Origin: an uncultured Lachnospiraceae bacterium
GTDB lineage: Bacteria; Bacillota; Clostridia; Lachnospirales; Lachnospiraceae
Direction of reading: 5' to 3'
Length of the DNA stretch: 64,000 bases
Assembly (NCBI GenBank): GCA_910588655.1
Contig: CAJUPJ010000008.1
Span: 1 to 64,000, forward strand
The translations under genes and the position numbers were made by a program. Below the pieces are notes generated by a model that was not told the origin of the DNA, did not search any database, and saw only the letters and a list, made by a program, of their open reading frames with translations. This document shows positions 60,565-64,000 of this stretch, piece after piece (positions within the stretch are counted from its first letter, which is position 1; every line of letters begins with the position of its first letter).

Positions 60565-61260
60565 TCACATCTTCTGCATAAGCTTGTCAAGCCCCTGGTT
60601 CTTTATATTATCTATTGATTTAAAAATATGTTCATTGGCAAGGCGTTCTGCCCTTGCCTCATCATTATCTTTTACTGACTGCAATATTGCTTTATGTTCT
60701 GCACTTGCCATACTTGCACGCTCATATGATGACAGGGTATTCTTTCTTACACGTTCCACATAATGATGGTAATCAGAAAGTATATGTTCAAGTATCTTGC
60801 TGCCACATGCTTCATACATTCCAAGATGAAACCTGTTATCAAGCTCAAAAATCTGGTCCCAGTGCCCTCTTTCAATATGGAACTCACTTAAATAAATAAT
60901 CTCCTCAAGATTTTCAATCTGGCTGGCAGTAATATTTACACAAGCCCATTTAGCACAAAGCCCCTCAAGATATGAGCGTATAACATAAATATCATATATA
61001 TCCTTAGATGTAATACCATTCACATATGCACCCTTATTAGGAATAATAGAAACAAGTCCTTCCAGTTCAAGCTGCCTTAATGCTTCCCTTACGGGTGTGC
61101 GTGAAACACCCATTTCCTTGCTGATTGCTGCTTCACGCAGTTCAGACTTCTCAGGATAGTTACCTGCAAGTATATCCTCACGTATCTTGTTAAATACCTT
61201 GCCACGCAAGGAATATTTATCCATAACTTCTTTATTTAAAATGTAATTATCCATTTCCAT
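60565..61260 (-). CDS. GntR-family regulator, FCD subgroup
   Basis: A 231-residue repressor. The winged helix has VFNKIREDILAGNYPEKSEL and KEMGVSRTPVREALRQLELEGLVSIIPNKGAYV. The FCD ligand domain has the metal residues in FELDNRFHLGMYEACGS (D and H) plus later histidines (SDYHHYVERVR, SAEHKAILQS). It probably senses a carboxylate or sugar acid. The start follows GGGGAGA. An inverted repeat in its own promoter (61351-61372) indicates autorepression. The two polysaccharide genes lie downstream after 45 bases and may be cotranscribed. Confidence 0.93.
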   Translation of the reverse strand: MEMDNYILNKEVMDKYSLRGKVFNKIREDILAGNYPEKSELREAAISKEMGVSRTPVREALRQLELEGLVSIIPNKGAYVNGITSKDIYDIYVIRSYLEGLCAKWACVNITASQIENLEEIIYLSEFHIERGHWDQIFELDNRFHLGMYEACGSKILEHILSDYHHYVERVRKNTLSSYERASMASAEHKAILQSVKDNDEARAERLANEHIFKSIDNIKNQGLDKLMQKM

Positions 61261-61350
61261 ACTATCTCCCCAGAGTATAATTTTATACTATGGCACAAAA
61301 TGCGCAAAATGAAACCTGCCATAAAATAACAAGACAGACCATCTGCATAT

Positions 61351-61380
61351 AATTGTATACATTAGTACAATTAATGTCAA
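61351..61380 (-). promoter_or_regulatory. Promoter and operator of GntR gene
   Basis: On the minus strand: consensus TTGACA (61380-61375), a 17-base spacer, then TACAAT (61357-61352). The inverted repeat AATTGTA (61351-61357) / TACAATT (61366-61372) covers the -10 box and spacer. It includes TTGTATACA, close to known FCD-type operators. Confidence 0.7.
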
Positions 61381-61434
61381 ACCTTTTCTATAGTATATCA
61401 CAAGAACCAAGTAAAATCCAACTTTTTATAATTT

Positions 61435-61487
61435 ACAGTTATCTTCTGGCATGGAAACCGTCCGTCCACCACCCGCAAAAGATAAAT
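61435..61487. repeat. Palindromic repeat family, deleted copy F
   Basis: Starts ACAGTTATCTTCTGGCA and passes directly into GAAACCGTCCGTCCACCA...AAAAGATAA, the right-arm sequence of the larger copies. The centre is missing. It lies between the GntR promoter and the promoter of the downstream chemoreceptor. Confidence 0.7.
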
Positions 61488-61550
61488 GTTGAATAACTAC
61501 TAAATTTATGGTAGTATAATCAAATAATTGTTTGAAAGGGGTCTTACAAA

Positions 61551-63326
61551 ATGAAAAAATCGCTAAACCAATCAACTATAACATTTATTCTTAATGGAAT
61601 ATCTATTATATCACTTATTTTTATGGTGTTTTCCCTGTCCTCGTATAATAAAATAAACAACCAGCTTAATAAGGCACAGAAAGAGCGTTTTGACCTTACA
61701 TATAACGCTAACCGCTTTATGAATGGCTCTGCTTATCTTACAAATGAGGTAAGGGCTTTTGCTTCTACAGGAATACAGGAACATTATGACAATTACTGGA
61801 ATGAAGTTGATAACCTTAAAAACCGCGATATCGGCGTTAAGACAATGCAGGAAATTGGAATTACCAAAGAAGAACAAGATTTAATTAATGATATGTCTTC
61901 AATTTCTAATGAGCTTGTCCCTCTTGAAGAAAATGCAATGCACCAGGCAATAGCAGGCCAGAGGCAGCAGGCAGTTAATTATGTATATGGCACAGAATAT
62001 AATGATGCCATTTCCAAAATCAGTTCCCTTAAAGAACAGTTCCTTGATATGCTTGATAAAAGAACAAGTTCTAAAGTTTCTACACTCACAGATGATGCTG
62101 GTTATGTAAAAAACAGGATGATGGTTTCACTTGTAGTAGTTATTATAATGCAGCTGCTTAGTTCAATATATACCAAATTTAAAATTATTAATCCTGTACG
62201 TACTGTACGTGACCAGATGGGGGAAATTTCAAAAGGCAGCCTCTCATCAGATTTTTCATTAAAACCGGATACTTCTGAAATAGGAATGCTTGCAGAATCT
62301 ATACACACTACTAAAAAAGAACTTAAAAAATATATACATGATATTGATATAAAACTTGCAGATATGGCAAATGGAAACATGGATTTTGAAGTTGGCAGCG
62401 ATTATCTCGGGGAATTTATGCCAATACAGGATGCTATGCGTAAAATTCTTGACTCACTTAATATTGCATTATCAAATATAAATATAACAGCCCACAAGGT
62501 TTCCATCGAGTCAGAGCGTACAGCAGCAGGTTCTAAAACCCTTTCTGACGGGGCAGTTAAACAGGCGGCAGCAGTACAGGAGCTGTCTTCTAATATACAG
62601 GAACTTTCAAGGCAGGTGGATAATACCACAAATGATGCAGAAGATGCAAGAAAGTGTTCTGCTGATGCTAATGCACAGCTTTCAGAATGTAATAAAAAGA
62701 TGGAAGAACTTTCTGCTGCTATGGAAAATATATCAAATGCTTCCCATGAAATAGGCGGAATTATTAAAACTATTGAAGATATATCCTTCCAGACAAATAT
62801 CCTTGCTTTAAATGCCGCTGTTGAAGCAGCAAGGGCCGGTGAAGCAGGAAAAGGCTTTGCGGTAGTAGCTGGTGAAGTACAGAACCTTGCTAATAAAAGT
62901 TCTGTTGCTGCTAGTAATATTTCAGACCTTATCGGGAATTCAATAGAAATCGTGGAACATGGCACCGGGCTTACAGCAAGCACTAAACAGGCACTGGCAA
63001 AGGTAGTTTCTGGTACAGAAAAATCTGCTGTCACAGTAAACAACATAGCTGAATCTGCTATACAGCAGTCAATGGCATTAAAACAGGTAACTCTGGGAAT
63101 GGACCAGATTTCATCCGTAGTACAGACTACAGCAGCAACGGCTGAAGAACTTGCAGAAACAGCAAAAGAACTTTATGGCCATTCAGAAGGCTTGAAAACA
63201 GCAGTCCAGAAATTCCACCTGCGCAATTCAAATCCATACAATAATACTTATGCAGCTAATAATAATATAAGCCTGGCAGACAACAGTATTAATAACCAGC
63301 TTCTTATAGGAAACATCCAGCAATAA
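61551..63326 (+). CDS. Transmembrane methyl-accepting chemotaxis protein
   Basis: A 591-residue receptor. The first membrane helix is at about residues 10-30 (ILNGISIISLIFMVFSLSSY). A helical extracytoplasmic domain of about 160 residues follows (NRFMNGSAYLTNEVRAFAST), resembling four-helix-bundle receptors. The second helix is around 190-205 (MMVSLVVVIIMQLLSSIY), then HAMP-like segments and an MCP domain with tip FQTNILALNAAVEAARAGE. The C-terminus is an Asn-rich tail (NSNPYNNTYAANNNISLAD). A likely -10 TATAAT lies at 61515-61520 without a clear -35. The ribosome site is GAAAGGGG. A terminator follows at 63371. Confidence 0.94.
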   Translation: MKKSLNQSTITFILNGISIISLIFMVFSLSSYNKINNQLNKAQKERFDLTYNANRFMNGSAYLTNEVRAFASTGIQEHYDNYWNEVDNLKNRDIGVKTMQEIGITKEEQDLINDMSSISNELVPLEENAMHQAIAGQRQQAVNYVYGTEYNDAISKISSLKEQFLDMLDKRTSSKVSTLTDDAGYVKNRMMVSLVVVIIMQLLSSIYTKFKIINPVRTVRDQMGEISKGSLSSDFSLKPDTSEIGMLAESIHTTKKELKKYIHDIDIKLADMANGNMDFEVGSDYLGEFMPIQDAMRKILDSLNIALSNINITAHKVSIESERTAAGSKTLSDGAVKQAAAVQELSSNIQELSRQVDNTTNDAEDARKCSADANAQLSECNKKMEELSAAMENISNASHEIGGIIKTIEDISFQTNILALNAAVEAARAGEAGKGFAVVAGEVQNLANKSSVAASNISDLIGNSIEIVEHGTGLTASTKQALAKVVSGTEKSAVTVNNIAESAIQQSMALKQVTLGMDQISSVVQTTAATAEELAETAKELYGHSEGLKTAVQKFHLRNSNPYNNTYAANNNISLADNSINNQLLIGNIQQ

Positions 63327-63370
63327 GGTTATTTTGTGATTAAGCCAGTCCGCTTAAATACAAGACAGTA

Positions 63371-63431
63371 AACAGCCAGAGAGCACTTATACCCTGTATA
63401 CAGGATATAAGCACTCCCTGGCTGTTGTTTT
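63371..63431. terminator. Long bidirectional terminator hairpin
   Basis: Arms AACAGCCAG (63371-63379) / CTGGCTGTT (63418-63426) continue inward through GAG/CTC, CTTATA/TATAAG and CCTG/CAGG with small mismatches, around a TATA loop; GTTTT follows. It lies between the convergent chemoreceptor and cotransporter genes. Confidence 0.85.
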
Positions 63432-63435
63432 ACTA

Positions 63436-64000
63436 TCAAGGAAGCTTATATTTCTTGCGGTATTCTTTATACTCCCTGTTAAACCTTATTGCATCATTCT
63501 CTTTAAGGTTATCTATATACTCATGTGTTTCCAGTGCATCATCTTTGGTCTGTATTAAACATGCAGCAATATTTGAACAATGGTCTGCCACCCTTTCATA
63601 ATTAGTTGTTAAATCAGAAAGAATAAATCCAAGCCCTATAGTACATTTGCCCTTTCTAAGACGCTTAACATGTTTTTTCTTCACTTCTTCATTTATATTG
63701 TCAATTACTTCTTCCAATGGTTCTACATGTGTAGCAAGCTCTGTATCTTCTCCAGCAAAAACATTATATGTCATTGATACGATTTCACGTAATGCCGCCT
63801 CATAAACATCCAGCTCTGCCCTTGCTTTATCAGAGAAATGCTCCTCTTTCTTTGTAACTTCCCTGACAGTTTCCATAATATTTACAGCATGGTCTGAAAT
63901 CCTTTCAAAATCACCAATACAGTGCAGTATCATGGTAACATCCTGTGAGTCTTCCTGTGCCAGTTCAGCGTTATTTATTTTCATAAGGTAAGTACCTATC
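63436..64000 (-). CDS. Na/Pi-cotransporter family protein, C-terminal part (runs off window)
   Basis: The visible 188 codons form a PhoU-like helical domain: TMILHCIGDFERISDHAVNIME and, about 100 residues later, GFILSDLTTNYERVADHCSNIA, the two E-R-x-x-D-H repeats of PhoU. The frame stays open past the ATG at 63984 to base 64000 (reading GTYLMKINNAEL), with no ribosome site there, so the gene starts beyond the right edge. A PhoU tail preceded by such a sequence is typical of NptA/COG1283 sodium-phosphate cotransporters. The membrane part would lie to the right. Confidence 0.8.
   Translation of the reverse strand, partial: IGTYLMKINNAELAQEDSQDVTMILHCIGDFERISDHAVNIMETVREVTKKEEHFSDKARAELDVYEAALREIVSMTYNVFAGEDTELATHVEPLEEVIDNINEEVKKKHVKRLRKGKCTIGLGFILSDLTTNYERVADHCSNIAACLIQTKDDALETHEYIDNLKENDAIRFNREYKEYRKKYKLP

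Overview
The window reads as chromosomal DNA of a low-GC, motile Clostridia bacterium, most like Lachnospiraceae (a Lachnospira/Butyrivibrio/Roseburia-type gut anaerobe). The grounds are AT-rich coding with heavy use of ATA and AGG codons, strong GGAGG ribosome sites, an [FeFe]-hydrogenase-like sensor, an intracellular GH51 arabinofuranosidase, MetA of the acetyl-CoA type, and six chemoreceptor-type proteins. The genus assignment is inference. Almost all genes lie on the minus strand.

Layout. 1-606: a seven-repeat CRISPR array with 36-base repeats and 30-base spacers (type II-like; no cas genes in the window), followed by an RlaP-type nucleotidyltransferase and a DUF4230 protein. 2590-5761: ECF sigma factor / membrane protein / ABC ATPase / ABC permease operon. 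5943-11940: a sensory block with a hydrogenase-like chemoreceptor, a FIST protein with a soluble chemoreceptor, and a zinc-binding (CZB) chemoreceptor. 12020-14647: SUKH protein, gpmI and a tiny upstream ORF. 14799-18008: sugar-binding lipoprotein plus chemoreceptor. 18084-22550: a compact five-gene operon headed by an AT-rich AAA-type ATPase and a TPR protein that I do not recognise as a described system. 22601-29607: recD2, a ferritin-like protein, a membrane protein, hflX, a TPR lipoprotein and a BlaI-type repressor. 29640-34603: LytTR regulator, GGDEF protein, TM2 protein, tRNA-Gly, punA and an orphan AbiEi-type antitoxin. 34625-43696: heterodimeric ABC exporter, a frameshifted pseudogene, metA, ligA, rluF-like gene and tRNA-Arg. 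44515-51776: asnB, lipid kinase, queA, Spx/ArsC-like, IspD/TarI-like and leuDC. 51836-64000: chemoreceptor, GH51 enzyme, two exopolysaccharide genes, GntR regulator, chemoreceptor, and the tail of a Na/Pi cotransporter.

Three themes stand out. First, chemotaxis and environmental sensing are over-represented, but no che kinase or flagellar genes are present, so these receptors must feed machinery encoded elsewhere. Second, a family of palindromic, non-coding intergenic repeats sharing an ACAGTTATCTTGTG terminus and a GTGCCAGAGCCAGAAT core occurs in at least six places and explains most of the long gene-free stretches. Third, the ATPase/TPR gene pair at 19667-22466 differs in base composition from its neighbours and is the best candidate for an undescribed conflict or signalling system.

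Start codons were chosen by ribosome-binding sites. Many genes therefore begin inside the longest open frame.
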